54,904 nt of DNA from Eubacteriales bacterium (GCA_030524205.1 JAUNGZ010000003.1:89828-144731), one strand, 5' to 3'. Shown: positions 29,081-39,655, numbered from the stretch's first letter. The notes: generated by a model from the sequence alone, not told the origin. Made by a program: numbers and translations.

Positions 29081-30775
29081 ATGAAAAAGAAACGGATCAG
29101 CGCGCTGCTGCTGGTCGCGGCGCTCGCCGCCGCGACGTCCGTATGCGCGGGCGCGGCAGAGCAGGCCGGTTATGTGGTTCAGGGCGCTGCGGAGAACGGC
29201 GGGCTGTCGGTCACTGTTTCCGTGCGCGGCGACACCGCGTACGGCGGCAGGCTCGCGCTCTGTTACGACACGGATAAGCTGACGCTTACGGGCGGCGATT
29301 CCCTTGCGGCGGTGGCCGCCCTGAACGATTCGTCCTTCACGGGCGACCATGTGGAGGAGGACGAGCTGATAAACGCGGCAGGCGGCTGCGTGGGCTTTGC
29401 TTGGTACGGCTACGGCGTCAAGGACGGCGGCATTGCCAAGCTGCGCTTTGCTTTCGCGTCCGGCGCGTCGACGGACGATCTGGACGGCGGCTCCATCCGG
29501 CTGCGCTATGTGCCGGACGAGGGGTTCGGCGATTGGAATTCCCCCGCCGCGCTGCGCACCAAGGGAAGCGGCGTTTACCTGACGACGCATGCCTATCTGG
29601 CGGACGGCGTGGACGATCTCGCGGTCACGTTCGATTATCCGGGCAGCGCTCGGGAACCCGAGGCGGGCCGCGCGGTCTGGATATCCTGCCGCGACGCGGC
29701 GGGCAAGCCGGTCGCCGCAAAGCTGGAAGCGAACGGGCAGAGCTGGACGGGCGGTGCGGACGGCCAAATCGCCCTGCGCCTGCAGGACGGCGACTACAAC
29801 TACCGCGCCACGGCGGACGGCTTCGGCGCACAGTACGGCAAATTGACCGTGTCGGGGGACACCGAGCTGCCGGTCGTGTTCGTCAACGACCAGACGCTGG
29901 TCGAGCAGGCGGCGCAGCAGCTGCAAATCGGCTTTGCGGGCACGGACACCGCGTCGCGCGTGACCGACACGCTCGGCCTGCCCGAGCGGACGGAGAACGG
30001 CGTGGCGGTTTCATGGAAAAGCAGCGACACCGCCGTGGTGAGCGACAGCGGGCTGGTTTACCGGCCGGCGCGCGACACTAAGGTGACGCTGACGGCGACG
30101 CTTTCGCACGGCGCGGCGCATATGGAAAAGACCTTTACCGTAACCGTTCGGGCAAAGGAAACGGGCGGCGGCGCGCCGGGCGGCAGCGGCGGGAGCATCC
30201 CGAGCGTGCCCGAAGCGCAGCGCCGGTTCACCGATTTGGACAGCGTGCCGTGGGCGCGCGACGCGATCGAGCTGCTGGCGGGCGAGGGCGTGATCAACGG
30301 CACGTCAAAGACGACGTTCACACCCGAGGCACAGATCAAGCGGGGCGACTTTCTCGCGCTGGTCATGCGCATGGCCGCGCCCGGCGCGAAGGCGGACGGA
30401 CAGGCGTTTGCCGATGTGCCGGCCGGCAGCTACTACTATAAGGAGATCACCGCGGCGCGGGCGCTCGGCATTACCAACGGCGTGGGCGGCAACGCCTTCG
30501 CGCCCGAGCTGCCGATCACGCGGCAGGAAATGGTCACGCTGACGGCGCAGGCGGCGGACAAGCTCGCCTACCTGCCGGAGACGGGCGCGGCGGGCGATTT
30601 GACCGCGTTCTCTGATCACGGGCAGATCGCGGGCTGGGCCAAGCAGGGCATGGCCGACATGGTCGGCCGGGGCATGCTCGTCGGCAGCGGCGGACAGATC
30701 CGTCCGCAGGCCAACACGACGCGCGCGGAGGCGGCGGTGTTCCTGTGCCGCGTTTATCTGTCGCACCAGCCGTGA
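29081..30775 (+). CDS. SLH-anchored surface protein with cohesin-like N-terminus
   Basis: 564 residues. Signal peptide 1-26 (cleavage after CAGAAE-like residues). A cohesin-like domain (about 27-185) shows LSVTVSVRG, GRLALCYDTDKLTL, CVGFAWYGYGV and IAKLRFAFA. A small sandwich module (about 190-270), an atrophied bacterial Ig-like domain (about 275-360, VSWKSSDTAVVSDSG) and a Gly-rich linker (362-374) follow. Three SLH repeats (about 383-564) bind secondary cell-wall polymer and so anchor the protein in the envelope. It is the natural cell-wall anchor of the complex, offering a cohesin-like module outward. A weak GC hairpin (about 29011-29032) lies in the 95-base gap before it. The next gene starts 14 bases after its stop. 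Confidence 0.82.
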   Translation: MKKKRISALLLVAALAAATSVCAGAAEQAGYVVQGAAENGGLSVTVSVRGDTAYGGRLALCYDTDKLTLTGGDSLAAVAALNDSSFTGDHVEEDELINAAGGCVGFAWYGYGVKDGGIAKLRFAFASGASTDDLDGGSIRLRYVPDEGFGDWNSPAALRTKGSGVYLTTHAYLADGVDDLAVTFDYPGSAREPEAGRAVWISCRDAAGKPVAAKLEANGQSWTGGADGQIALRLQDGDYNYRATADGFGAQYGKLTVSGDTELPVVFVNDQTLVEQAAQQLQIGFAGTDTASRVTDTLGLPERTENGVAVSWKSSDTAVVSDSGLVYRPARDTKVTLTATLSHGAAHMEKTFTVTVRAKETGGGAPGGSGGSIPSVPEAQRRFTDLDSVPWARDAIELLAGEGVINGTSKTTFTPEAQIKRGDFLALVMRMAAPGAKADGQAFADVPAGSYYYKEITAARALGITNGVGGNAFAPELPITRQEMVTLTAQAADKLAYLPETGAAGDLTAFSDHGQIAGWAKQGMADMVGRGMLVGSGGQIRPQANTTRAEAAVFLCRVYLSHQP

Positions 30776-30789
30776 GAAAGGGGGATGCC

Positions 30790-32040
30790 ATGCAAAAGAA
30801 AAAGCGATTGTACGCGGCCGCGCTCGCCGTTTTGACGGCGGTAAGCTGCACGCCGGGCGCGTCCGCGGAGGACGCCGGGGATACGGCGGAGTACGTCTAC
30901 CGGTATGAGCTGGCGTTTGAGGGCACGTCCGGAACGAGCAGCACGTTTGCGCTTTCCGTTTTGGGCACGGCCTCGGACGGCGGCGCGGCCCCGGTGCTGC
31001 ACACGGGCGCGGCGGCGCTGCAGGCGGCGCGCCTCAATGCGGCGGACGGGGACGGCGCGCTGCTGTCGTTTACCCCGGCCGCGGGCATCGAGGTGCGCGC
31101 GCTGGACGGCAAGGCGGGCATTGAGCGCGGCACGCCGGAGGACGCGGAGGGCAAGGGCTCCTACGCGGGCTTCGTATGGAGCGCCGCGCAGGACGCCGAC
31201 CTTGCGGCGCTGGCGGACGGCGGGCGGCTGCCCTTGGGCACGCTGACCGTGCCGGTCGGCAAGGCCGACGCTTCGATGATTACGCTGCTGCCGTGGACGC
31301 AGACCAAAACCGGCTGGGCGCAGTACGGCAGGCTGGCCGCGTCCGGCGCGGACAAGGAGGCGCTCGCCCAGCTCATCGGCGCGAACTGGCGCATTGAAAA
31401 CGGCATCGAGGGCGATCCGCACGTCGGCTGCTATCAGGGCTATTACGCCTCGGACGACGGGCAGCGAGCGGTCGATATCGGCTGCGGCTGGCAGTCGCTT
31501 GTCGTGCGGTCGTACCGGCCGCAGAGCGAGCTGACGCTCGAACTGTACCGGGACGGGCAGACGGCGCTTGCCGCCAAGGCGGTCGTACCGGCGCACACGG
31601 GGCAGACCGGCCGGGTATCCGACGCGGTGCGCTTCGAGTCGCTGGACTATTACTCGGCGGGCGGCTCCAAATACGACAAGCTGCCCGACGGCGCCTACCG
31701 GCTGGTGCTGAAAAAAACGTCCCACGCGGCGGTGGCCGTTACGGGCGTAACCGCCGCAAACGGCAGCATTTTCCCGCAGCTTACCGGACAGACCATCACG
31801 CTGCCCTGCGGCGATTTGAACGGCGACGACCGGGTCAAGCTCGCAGACCGCGCGCTGCTGACCGCGCGCGGCCGCTATGGCGCGCGGCGGGGGACGGCGG
31901 CCTATCAGACCTATGAAGCTTACGATTTGGACGGCGACGGGCAGATCGGCCAGCGCGATCTGGCTATTCTGACCGCGCCCGGCAACTACGGCGCCGAGGG
32001 GCGGACTCTGGCATTGGGAGAAACGGGAGGCACGACGTAA
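30790..32040 (+). CDS. Secreted dockerin-containing protein
   Basis: 416 residues. The ATG at 30790 follows AAAGGGGG. Signal peptide about 1-27 (ends GASAED). A beta-rich N-terminal region of uncertain family follows. The C-terminal part has a sandwich module (DGAYRLVLKKTSHAAVAVTGV) like those before the dockerins of the two big proteins upstream. The dockerin itself begins at residue ~339, with Ca-binding loops GDLNGDDRVKLAD and YDLDGDGQIGQRD. It is not membrane-anchored itself and probably docks to a cohesin-like module of a neighbour. The next gene's ATG directly follows its stop codon. Confidence 0.78.
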   Translation: MQKKKRLYAAALAVLTAVSCTPGASAEDAGDTAEYVYRYELAFEGTSGTSSTFALSVLGTASDGGAAPVLHTGAAALQAARLNAADGDGALLSFTPAAGIEVRALDGKAGIERGTPEDAEGKGSYAGFVWSAAQDADLAALADGGRLPLGTLTVPVGKADASMITLLPWTQTKTGWAQYGRLAASGADKEALAQLIGANWRIENGIEGDPHVGCYQGYYASDDGQRAVDIGCGWQSLVVRSYRPQSELTLELYRDGQTALAAKAVVPAHTGQTGRVSDAVRFESLDYYSAGGSKYDKLPDGAYRLVLKKTSHAAVAVTGVTAANGSIFPQLTGQTITLPCGDLNGDDRVKLADRALLTARGRYGARRGTAAYQTYEAYDLDGDGQIGQRDLAILTAPGNYGAEGRTLALGETGGTT

Positions 32041-33669
32041 ATGAGACGAAACCGAATTCTGGCGGCGCTGACGGCCGCTATGCTTTTACTGGGCCTCCCG
32101 CCTTCCGCGTTTGCCGCCCCGCGCGAAGGGGAAGCCGTCCCGCAGGTGACCGTGCAGGGCACCCGCGTGACCGGCGGCAAGTATTTTGAGCTGGGCCTGC
32201 GGGTCAAAACCGAAGCCTTTCAGAGCGTCGGCGCGGTGCTGTCCTACGATCCGGACCAGCTCGTGCCGGTCGACTGGACGGCCGGCGCGGCGGCCGCGGT
32301 GGGCAAGGGCTCGTGGGACAATTCGACCGCCATGCTGACGCGCGGCGCGGACGGTCTCGCGGGCAAGCCCGCGCTGGCGTATCGGGATGAAACAGCGGGC
32401 GGCCGCGCCTATCTCTATTTGGGCGCGGACAGTCTGGTGCGGACCGATTTGAGCGCGGAGACGCAGGTCGTGACCGTGCGCTTCGCCTACGTGGGCGAGA
32501 CCAAGCAGGAGGATATCACCGTCCCCGGCACGCAGGACGCTTCGGCGCCCTACACCGTCGAGCTGGCGGAGGGCGAGGCGGCGCGGGCGTCCATTCCGGG
32601 CGCGTCCGCCGTGCTGACGCAGGACGCGGACACCGTTTGGCAGACGGAGGATGAAAACCGTCCGCTCGAGGTGGCCTTCCGGCTGACGGACGGCGAAGGC
32701 ATTGCCACGCCGGGCGGCGGCGGGATGACCGGCGCGTACGCCGTCACGCTGTTCGATTGGGACGGCACGGTGGTGGACGCCATCTGCGCGGACGCGGACG
32801 CGAGCGAAGCGCTGCAAACGGCGCAGGGCAAGCTCACGGGCAAGCCCGGCTATGCGTTTGACCGCTGGCTGGTCGTCACGCAGGGCGCGGACGGGCTGCA
32901 AACCGCTTACGGCACGTTTTCCTCAAACGACGCGCCGCTTGCGGCGGACTGCCCCGACGCGGTCGACCCGGCCAACATCGCCGCGCGCGCGGCGAACGGG
33001 TACAGCCTGCTGCTGCAGGCGGCGTACAAGGCCAAAACGGCGGAAAACGGCTTTGACAGCGATCTGGTCAACGCCGGGCTGGACAGCAACGCCGCGCGGT
33101 ACTACACGATCTCCGAGCCGGTCTACACGCGCTACGGCGCGGCGGACAGCGGCACCGGCCAGTATTCGCTGACCATGCACGCCTACCGCAGAAACCGGGC
33201 GGACGGCGCGGACTACGGCGTGACGCGGCTCAAGCGTCCCGCGGTGGTCGTGGTCATGCGGCCGGTCGAGGGCACGCAGAACATCGTTTCGCTGATCGAG
33301 CTGAAAAACGCCGACGACGCGGTGTTCGAGGTCGTGCCGACCAAGGCGATCGCCTCGGTGAGCTACAAGGTCGTCGATCTGGACGGCGTGACCAACTGGC
33401 CGGGCGCGGCGGCGAAATCCGATCCGGATTTGCAGAAGGACAAGGCGACGTTTGTCAAGCAGGGCTCGCTCGGCTATCTGGCCGATCAGGCCTACGCGGT
33501 CTGGAAGGGCGGCGAATGGGAAACCTACGTCGACGCGCAGCTGTTGGCGGACGCGGGCTTTGCCGGGAAAAATCTGGACGGCGCGAAAGCCGCGCTTGCC
33601 GCGAAAACCGGCGAGACAGGCCGCAAACTGACGAACGCCGAAGTAACGGCAGCATTGCAGGGGGTGTGA
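32041..33669 (+). CDS. Secreted surface protein, unknown function
   Basis: 542 residues. Signal peptide about 1-26 (LPPSAFA). The next ~160 residues are cohesin-like or at least a similar beta sandwich (FELGLRVKTEAFQSVGAVLSYDPDQLVPVDW). A segment near 235 (VTLFDWDGTVVDAI) resembles one in the following protein (CTVVFYDWDNTLLGS), so the two share an InlB-like beta-grasp module. No anchor motif is visible at the C-terminus. ATG is immediately after the previous TAA, with the ribosome site inside the upstream gene. Confidence 0.65.
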   Translation: MRRNRILAALTAAMLLLGLPPSAFAAPREGEAVPQVTVQGTRVTGGKYFELGLRVKTEAFQSVGAVLSYDPDQLVPVDWTAGAAAAVGKGSWDNSTAMLTRGADGLAGKPALAYRDETAGGRAYLYLGADSLVRTDLSAETQVVTVRFAYVGETKQEDITVPGTQDASAPYTVELAEGEAARASIPGASAVLTQDADTVWQTEDENRPLEVAFRLTDGEGIATPGGGGMTGAYAVTLFDWDGTVVDAICADADASEALQTAQGKLTGKPGYAFDRWLVVTQGADGLQTAYGTFSSNDAPLAADCPDAVDPANIAARAANGYSLLLQAAYKAKTAENGFDSDLVNAGLDSNAARYYTISEPVYTRYGAADSGTGQYSLTMHAYRRNRADGADYGVTRLKRPAVVVVMRPVEGTQNIVSLIELKNADDAVFEVVPTKAIASVSYKVVDLDGVTNWPGAAAKSDPDLQKDKATFVKQGSLGYLADQAYAVWKGGEWETYVDAQLLADAGFAGKNLDGAKAALAAKTGETGRKLTNAEVTAALQGV

Positions 33670-33672
33670 CGG

Positions 33673-36192
33673 ATGAAACAAAAATGGATATCCCGCTTGC
33701 TGGCGTCCGCCATGCTGCTGAACCTGCTGCCGGCGGCGCTTGCGGCGCAGACCGTCGCGCCGGTCGTCTCCTACGCGGCCGACCCGGACAGCATCGTCAC
33801 TAAGATCGAGCCGGTGCAGAGCGGCACGGCATGGAAGACCGGCCTTGAAATCACCACGAAAGCGGACGGCAAGGTATACGCGGTGCTGCTGCAAACCGGC
33901 GACCGGTCGAAAATCACCGATATTGCGACGATTACGGACGGCACCTACGACAGCCTGCCCGCGCTTGCGGGCAACGCCCACTATCGTTCGGGCTCTGCTT
34001 CCTTCGCCGGGGCGGGCACGCAGACGATCGACCTCGGTGCGGCGCTGCCGTCGCTGACGGTGAACGAAACCAGCACGACGTACCACCGCTCCTACACGTT
34101 CATCGTGTTCGACAGTGCAACCAAGCTGGAAAACGCGAGCGACTATGCCGAAGGCACCTTCCGCATCGACAGCCAAGGCAAGCTGCAGCGCGACTCCTAC
34201 ATGGTGCGCTACATGAAGAACGGCGCGTCCGCGGGCGGCGCGTCGAGCACGCCCGCGCCCATGCCGGCCTATCAGATCACCGACTGGGGCAGCGCGACCA
34301 CGCTTTCGAGCACAAAGCCCGTCAGAGCGGGCTATGACCTGCTCGGCTGGGATGAGAACAAGGATCTGCTCGGCACCGTCCCGAATACGGCGGCGGCCAG
34401 CACCGCGGAACCACAGTATAAGGCGGGCGGCAGCTATCCCGCGCCGGGCGGCGCGCATAACCCGGCGGCGGACAAGATCGTCAGCCTGTACGCGATCTGG
34501 AAGCCCAAGCAGGTGCAGTTCGAGGGCGAGACCAAAACCTTTGACGGGGATAAGACCCCGCAGGTCGGCGTGGCGTTCGACAGCGGTTCGATCGCGCTCG
34601 CGTCCTCGTCCGCGACGGACACCGCCAAGACGTACACCGTCACCGCAGGGACGCTGCCGGCGGGCCTCAAAGTCAGTCAGGTGGACAACACCCACTGGCA
34701 TATTACCGGCACACCCACGCAGGACAGCGCCGGTCAGCCCGTGACCGTTACGCTGCAGGTGCAGGACAACGGCAACAAAACCACGGACACCGTAACCGTC
34801 ACGTTCCACGAGGTCAAACGCGGCCTGCGGCCCGCGCCCGATTTGGATGTGAACACCGGCCTTGCCAGCCAGATCGAAACGGTGGGCGAGGGCGAAGACG
34901 CCGCGTCCGACGGACAGATCATCGGCTTTTATTCGGCCGGTCAGGAGCAGAAAAGCGACGAGGCAAACAATTCCATGACCGATGGAACGGGCAGCTACGC
35001 GGCTTACTATCTGCAGCAGGGCATGGTGTACGAGTACCGTCCCAAAATCGTGTCGGGCGCGGCGTATGACAATGACGGCGACGCTTCGACCGAAACGCCG
35101 TGGCGCGAAGTGCCCGCACCGGAAAGCTATTATGCGGACTTGGACGACGCGGGAAAAACTGCGCTGGCCGATTCCATGGCGAAAGGCGCGGCGACGGCGG
35201 TTCAGACAATGATCGCGGACGGCAAAGCGACGATCGTTTCCCGCGCGCTCGATGAGGGTTGGGGGGACGAATACGGCTATCTGCAATTCGACGAGGGACT
35301 GCCTGTGGTGCACGGCCTTGCGGCGGACGACGTGTATGAGATCCGGTTCCGCGCGAGCGACACCTTCGACGCGAGCACGGCGGCCGAGGTAACGATCGGC
35401 GGCGCGAAAGGCGGCGGAGGCGGCACAAGCGGCCCGCCGAGCACGGACGATTTCTGCACGGTGGTGTTCTACGACTGGGACAACACGCTGCTGGGCAGCC
35501 GCATCGTGGCAAAGGGCGGGAGCCTGAAGGGCGAAACGCTCGACGACTGCGGCGACAGCGCGGACCAAGCGCCCAAGCCGCCGGAAGGCGAACTGCTGTA
35601 TGACGCGAACGGAAACGGCGAATACGACTTTATTGGCAATAACAACGCGGGAAACGACGTAAAGAATAAAGCCGGATACACGTTTGCGGGCTGGGTCGAT
35701 TATGAAACAGGATATTCGGTGCCGAATGTGGCGGCGAGTGCAGTTAGAGGACAAGCTATTCCCAAAGAGGAAATAATTAGCTTATCCAGTATTACAGAGA
35801 ACTTAATAGTGAAAGCCGCATATAATGAAGACGCTTTAATCATTGGTACAACGCCGGTAAATAGACGATATTTGATTTCGTATACACCATTTAAAGCAGT
35901 AAACGGTGCTTTGCAAACTGAAATAACAGTACGACGTCCTCAAAATGCGCGCCGTGCGGTAGATGGAAAGATTTATTTGCAAATTGCACTGCAACCTGCG
36001 GACAGAGGGCAAACAAACGTTGAACTACCATTAGGAACAAGTGATGTAGAGCGGGTCACCTTTTCCATGCCAGCAACAGCATCGGGTTCATATCATGCAT
36101 CGGCAGCGCTGAGCTTTACTGTTGGCGATGCAAGCGGGACAGGTCGAAGTGATACCTTGACAGTTCGGGCAGAAGATATCGTTGCTCACTAA
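33673..36192 (+). CDS. Secreted protein with InlB-like and putative-Ig repeats
   Basis: 839 residues, starting three bases after the previous stop. Signal peptide about 1-25. InlB/Listeria-Bacteroides-type repeats lie near 187-276 (MVRYMKNG... RAGYDLLGWDEN... YAIWKPK) and again in the C-terminal part (VVFYDWDNTLLGS, AGYTFAGWVDYETG). A He_PIG-like putative Ig domain is at about 277-380 (LPAGLKVSQVDN... ITGTPTQDSAGQ). No SLH or dockerin is seen. The last ~170 codons (from about 35690) switch to AT-rich codon use. Confidence 0.7.
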   Translation: MKQKWISRLLASAMLLNLLPAALAAQTVAPVVSYAADPDSIVTKIEPVQSGTAWKTGLEITTKADGKVYAVLLQTGDRSKITDIATITDGTYDSLPALAGNAHYRSGSASFAGAGTQTIDLGAALPSLTVNETSTTYHRSYTFIVFDSATKLENASDYAEGTFRIDSQGKLQRDSYMVRYMKNGASAGGASSTPAPMPAYQITDWGSATTLSSTKPVRAGYDLLGWDENKDLLGTVPNTAAASTAEPQYKAGGSYPAPGGAHNPAADKIVSLYAIWKPKQVQFEGETKTFDGDKTPQVGVAFDSGSIALASSSATDTAKTYTVTAGTLPAGLKVSQVDNTHWHITGTPTQDSAGQPVTVTLQVQDNGNKTTDTVTVTFHEVKRGLRPAPDLDVNTGLASQIETVGEGEDAASDGQIIGFYSAGQEQKSDEANNSMTDGTGSYAAYYLQQGMVYEYRPKIVSGAAYDNDGDASTETPWREVPAPESYYADLDDAGKTALADSMAKGAATAVQTMIADGKATIVSRALDEGWGDEYGYLQFDEGLPVVHGLAADDVYEIRFRASDTFDASTAAEVTIGGAKGGGGGTSGPPSTDDFCTVVFYDWDNTLLGSRIVAKGGSLKGETLDDCGDSADQAPKPPEGELLYDANGNGEYDFIGNNNAGNDVKNKAGYTFAGWVDYETGYSVPNVAASAVRGQAIPKEEIISLSSITENLIVKAAYNEDALIIGTTPVNRRYLISYTPFKAVNGALQTEITVRRPQNARRAVDGKIYLQIALQPADRGQTNVELPLGTSDVERVTFSMPATASGSYHASAALSFTVGDASGTGRSDTLTVRAEDIVAH

Positions 36193-36214
36193 CTCATGTA
36201 ATTGGAGAATAAAA

Positions 36215-39200
36215 ATGAAAAGATGTATAAGCATATTTTTATCGGTTGTTATGGTACTGTCTATGTCATGCAGTGCATTGGCGGTGCTAACGCCTCCGAT
36301 AGGTAGCAGCAACTATGAGAATTTGAATGTTACAGGATTACAATTAAAGGAGGGCTCTAGCGACCAAAATTGGGTTGTTGAAGCATCAGGCACCTTGGAA
36401 ACTGGTCCAGACAGCTATTGGGGTGACGACAAAATCTCTATTTATGTCGTCGATATCGATACAGTGGGCGAACTTATTGATTCAAAGAATGCAAGCGAAA
36501 AATTGGCAGTGAATACCAACAATAGCTGGGTAGCTACGACAGGGGATATTCTAAAAGTTAATATGCCTGTGGCTCATGAGTTTAAAGTAGGTGTTTACTG
36601 CAATAGTGATGGTAAAACCGGCGATACGCTGGTAACGGCCACATTCAAAATAGATGCTGAGGGTAATGTTCTTGCGGGCTGGGACGCATTGCCTCCCTCC
36701 TCCGCTCCGACCGGCGCGGCGGCCGTTACAGCCAGCGCAACAAATTCCGGCGACGTCAGTGGCAGCGCGATCAAATCCGGTGCGGCAGGCGTTAAGCTGA
36801 CCGCTTCGGGCGCGAGCGCGGCTTCTGGCGGCACGCTGTCTTACAAGTGGTACAAGGGCACTGTCTCTGAGAGCACGGAAATCACAGAGAATGTATCGAA
36901 GACGTCGGCGGAGGGCGATACCCTGACCCTTGGGGAATACCGCCATGCGAAGGCCGGCACCTATATCGCTGTGCCGTACAACACGGAGACCGGCAAGTCG
37001 GCGACCGCGGGCACACAGGGTTCGATTACCCTGACCACCACCAAAATCGCGCAGGCCACCGCTGTCACGGTTTCTAAGGTAGGCAGCGAAACCACGACCA
37101 CGGTTAAGGTGAAGGCTGCGGGCGGCGACGGCACGGGCGGCTATCAGGTCGCCATCGTCGCAAACGATGTGGGCAGCACGGGCGCGTCTTGGCAGAACTG
37201 CGACGCTTCCGGCGAATTTACGTTTACCGGTCTGACGAAAAACACCGATTACGACGTATATGCCAAGCGGCTGACAGACAATGATTACGAGGAATCCGCC
37301 GTTTCGACTAAGCTGGACGTAAAGACCGCCGATGAGAACGGCTATCTGGTATCGGTCGCCAAGTCCGGCGACGGTACGGACAAGCACACCGTTACGGTTG
37401 ATGGCGGCGCAAGCGCGGCGATTGCGGCGAATACGCAGAAAACCATCGTGGCGACTGCGGCGGCCGGATACAGCTTTAACGGCTGGACGGCCAGCGTTGG
37501 GGGCGGCACGTTTGGCAGCGCCAGCACGGCCAGCACAACCTACACCACGCCGTCCGCGATTCCGTCCAGCAATAATTCTCCGATCACGCTGACGGCGGCC
37601 TTCAAGGCCAACGAGCTGGTTTGGTCGGACGCGACGCTGACGGCGGGCACGATCAACACGGCGTACAACCAGACGCTGACCGCGCCGACGAACGGTACGG
37701 GCACGTATACCTATGCGCTGAAAGCCGGTTCCGCTCTGCCCGAGGGCTTGAGCCTGAACGGAAGTACGGGCGCGATCACCGGCACCCCGACGAAGGCGTA
37801 TGCCCCCACCGGCAAGAGCTTTACCATCACTGCCACCGATACCGGCAGCAGCAAGACCAAGGATGCGACGTTTACGCTGGTGATCGGCAAGCAGGCGCTG
37901 GACGGCACCGCGCAGTTTACGGCGGGCGGCACCGCGCCGGTGATCGGCACGCAAATCACGGCGGAGCTGAATACCACCAGCGCAGCATCTTCGGATTACA
38001 CGGTAAGCTGGTACCGCAGCGACGACAACGCGCTGGACGCCGGCGACACAAAAATCGAGGGAGCGACCGCGCTGTCGTACACGCCCGTCGCGGCGGATGC
38101 CGGCAAGTATCTGATTGCGGTATTTACGGGTACGGACGTCAATTACACCGGTACGAAGAGCGTTGCCACCGGCGCGGCGGTCAGCAAGAAGACCCAGAGC
38201 GCGGTTGTGACCAATGTTACCATCGACGACGATAAAAACGAGATCACCTTCACTAAAAATGCCGATACTGCGCTGACCTATGAGTACACGGTGAATAACG
38301 GCACGAATTGGTATCCCGTCAAGCTCGACGGCAAGGTGATCGGCATTACGGGAGGCACGTATGCGAACACCGACGTGCAGATCCGTGTGGCGGAAACGGC
38401 TGAGGCAAAGGCCGGTAGTGGCGTAGCGGCGAACTCCGGTTCGTTTACCGTTCCGGCGCAGGTGACCGGTACGCCCGCCGATTTGGCACTGACTAAGGGT
38501 GTGCAGAGCATCAAGGCCGAGTGGAGCGACTACGCGAACACGGTGTCGAATACGAAGCCCGCGGCAAAGTACATGGTGTATGTGTACGACGGCAACGTAG
38601 CCATCAGCAAAACGGAAGTCGCGGCGCCCGACCCGCTGACCGGCAAGGTGAGCACAACGCTTACCGGCCTGACGGGCGGCAAGACTTACGGCGTGGCAGT
38701 TTCCGCGGTCGTAAATGATACGCAGGATTATGAAGGCGACCAGTGTGGCGTTGCGACGGCAACCCCCGATTCTTCGGCTCCGTCTCCGTCCGGCGGCGGT
38801 GGCGGCGGCGGAACGACCTCCTACAAGGTGACGTTCAGCGCCGGCGCGGACGGCAAGATCACCAAGGGCGGCGAGACGGTTTATGTGAACTCCGGCTCCA
38901 AGCTCGCGAAGGATAAGCTGCCGGCCGTGACCGCGAATGACGGCTACAAGTTCCTCGGCTGGTCGCTGGACGGCAAGACCGTCGTTGATCCGACCGAAGC
39001 CAAGGTCACCAAGGCGGTTACCTACACCGCGCTTTACGAAAAGACGGAAGCGCCGGCGGAACCCAAGGCCGAAGGCTTTGTCAAGGACCGCACGGAAGGC
39101 TATATCAACGGCTATCCGGACGGCACGTTCCGTCCCGAGGCGGGCGTTACCCGCGGCGAAGTCGCGGCGATGATCGCGCGCACGATCCTGCCCTCCTTCC

Positions 39201-39655
39201 CGGCGGGTCAGGCGTTCGATTCGGCTTATAACGACCTCGGCGGCCATTGGGCGGCCAAGTATATCGGCTATTTGGAGAGCTTGGGCGTTGTCAACGGTTA
39301 TCCGGACGGCAGCTTCAAGCCCGACCAGACGATCAGCCGCGCGGAGTTCGTCGCCATGGTCATCCGTGTGGACGGTCTGGTAAGCGGTGCGAATGCGTTT
39401 ACGGACGTACAGGATAGCTACTGGGCTGCCGATTACATTATCGCGGCGGCGGAAAAGGATTATGTGGGCGGCTATCCGGACGGCACCTTCCAGCCCCTGC
39501 GCGATATCACCCGCGCGGAAGCGGCCAAGATCGTCAACAGCGTGCTTGGCTGGGCGGATAAAAAGGCCGACGGCGAAATGCGTTTCAGCGACGTGGCGGA
39601 AGGCTTCTGGGGCTGGACGGATATCGTCAAGGCGTCCAACGGCGTCGAAGCGTAA
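36215..39655 (+). CDS. SLH-anchored surface protein with Ig-like and InlB-like domains
   Basis: 1146 residues; the ATG at 36215 follows TTGGAG. Signal peptide about 1-24 (SCSALA). The middle region has several Ig-like sandwiches, including a He_PIG-type domain (about 469-555: ALPEGLSLNGSTGAITGTP). It also has a fibronectin-like domain near 755-850 and a Gly-rich linker (GGGGGGG, about 862). An InlB-like repeat (YKVTFSAGADGKITKGG... FLGWSLDG) follows. Three SLH repeats close the protein (about 950-1146; GYINGYPDGTFRPEAGVTRGE, VNGYPDGSFKPDQTISRAEF, VGGYPDGTFQPLRDITRAE), which anchor it to the wall. The first ~475 bases are AT-rich and match the AT-rich end of the previous gene. Confidence 0.82.
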   Translation: MKRCISIFLSVVMVLSMSCSALAVLTPPIGSSNYENLNVTGLQLKEGSSDQNWVVEASGTLETGPDSYWGDDKISIYVVDIDTVGELIDSKNASEKLAVNTNNSWVATTGDILKVNMPVAHEFKVGVYCNSDGKTGDTLVTATFKIDAEGNVLAGWDALPPSSAPTGAAAVTASATNSGDVSGSAIKSGAAGVKLTASGASAASGGTLSYKWYKGTVSESTEITENVSKTSAEGDTLTLGEYRHAKAGTYIAVPYNTETGKSATAGTQGSITLTTTKIAQATAVTVSKVGSETTTTVKVKAAGGDGTGGYQVAIVANDVGSTGASWQNCDASGEFTFTGLTKNTDYDVYAKRLTDNDYEESAVSTKLDVKTADENGYLVSVAKSGDGTDKHTVTVDGGASAAIAANTQKTIVATAAAGYSFNGWTASVGGGTFGSASTASTTYTTPSAIPSSNNSPITLTAAFKANELVWSDATLTAGTINTAYNQTLTAPTNGTGTYTYALKAGSALPEGLSLNGSTGAITGTPTKAYAPTGKSFTITATDTGSSKTKDATFTLVIGKQALDGTAQFTAGGTAPVIGTQITAELNTTSAASSDYTVSWYRSDDNALDAGDTKIEGATALSYTPVAADAGKYLIAVFTGTDVNYTGTKSVATGAAVSKKTQSAVVTNVTIDDDKNEITFTKNADTALTYEYTVNNGTNWYPVKLDGKVIGITGGTYANTDVQIRVAETAEAKAGSGVAANSGSFTVPAQVTGTPADLALTKGVQSIKAEWSDYANTVSNTKPAAKYMVYVYDGNVAISKTEVAAPDPLTGKVSTTLTGLTGGKTYGVAVSAVVNDTQDYEGDQCGVATATPDSSAPSPSGGGGGGGTTSYKVTFSAGADGKITKGGETVYVNSGSKLAKDKLPAVTANDGYKFLGWSLDGKTVVDPTEAKVTKAVTYTALYEKTEAPAEPKAEGFVKDRTEGYINGYPDGTFRPEAGVTRGEVAAMIARTILPSFPAGQAFDSAYNDLGGHWAAKYIGYLESLGVVNGYPDGSFKPDQTISRAEFVAMVIRVDGLVSGANAFTDVQDSYWAADYIIAAAEKDYVGGYPDGTFQPLRDITRAEAAKIVNSVLGWADKKADGEMRFSDVAEGFWGWTDIVKASNGVEA

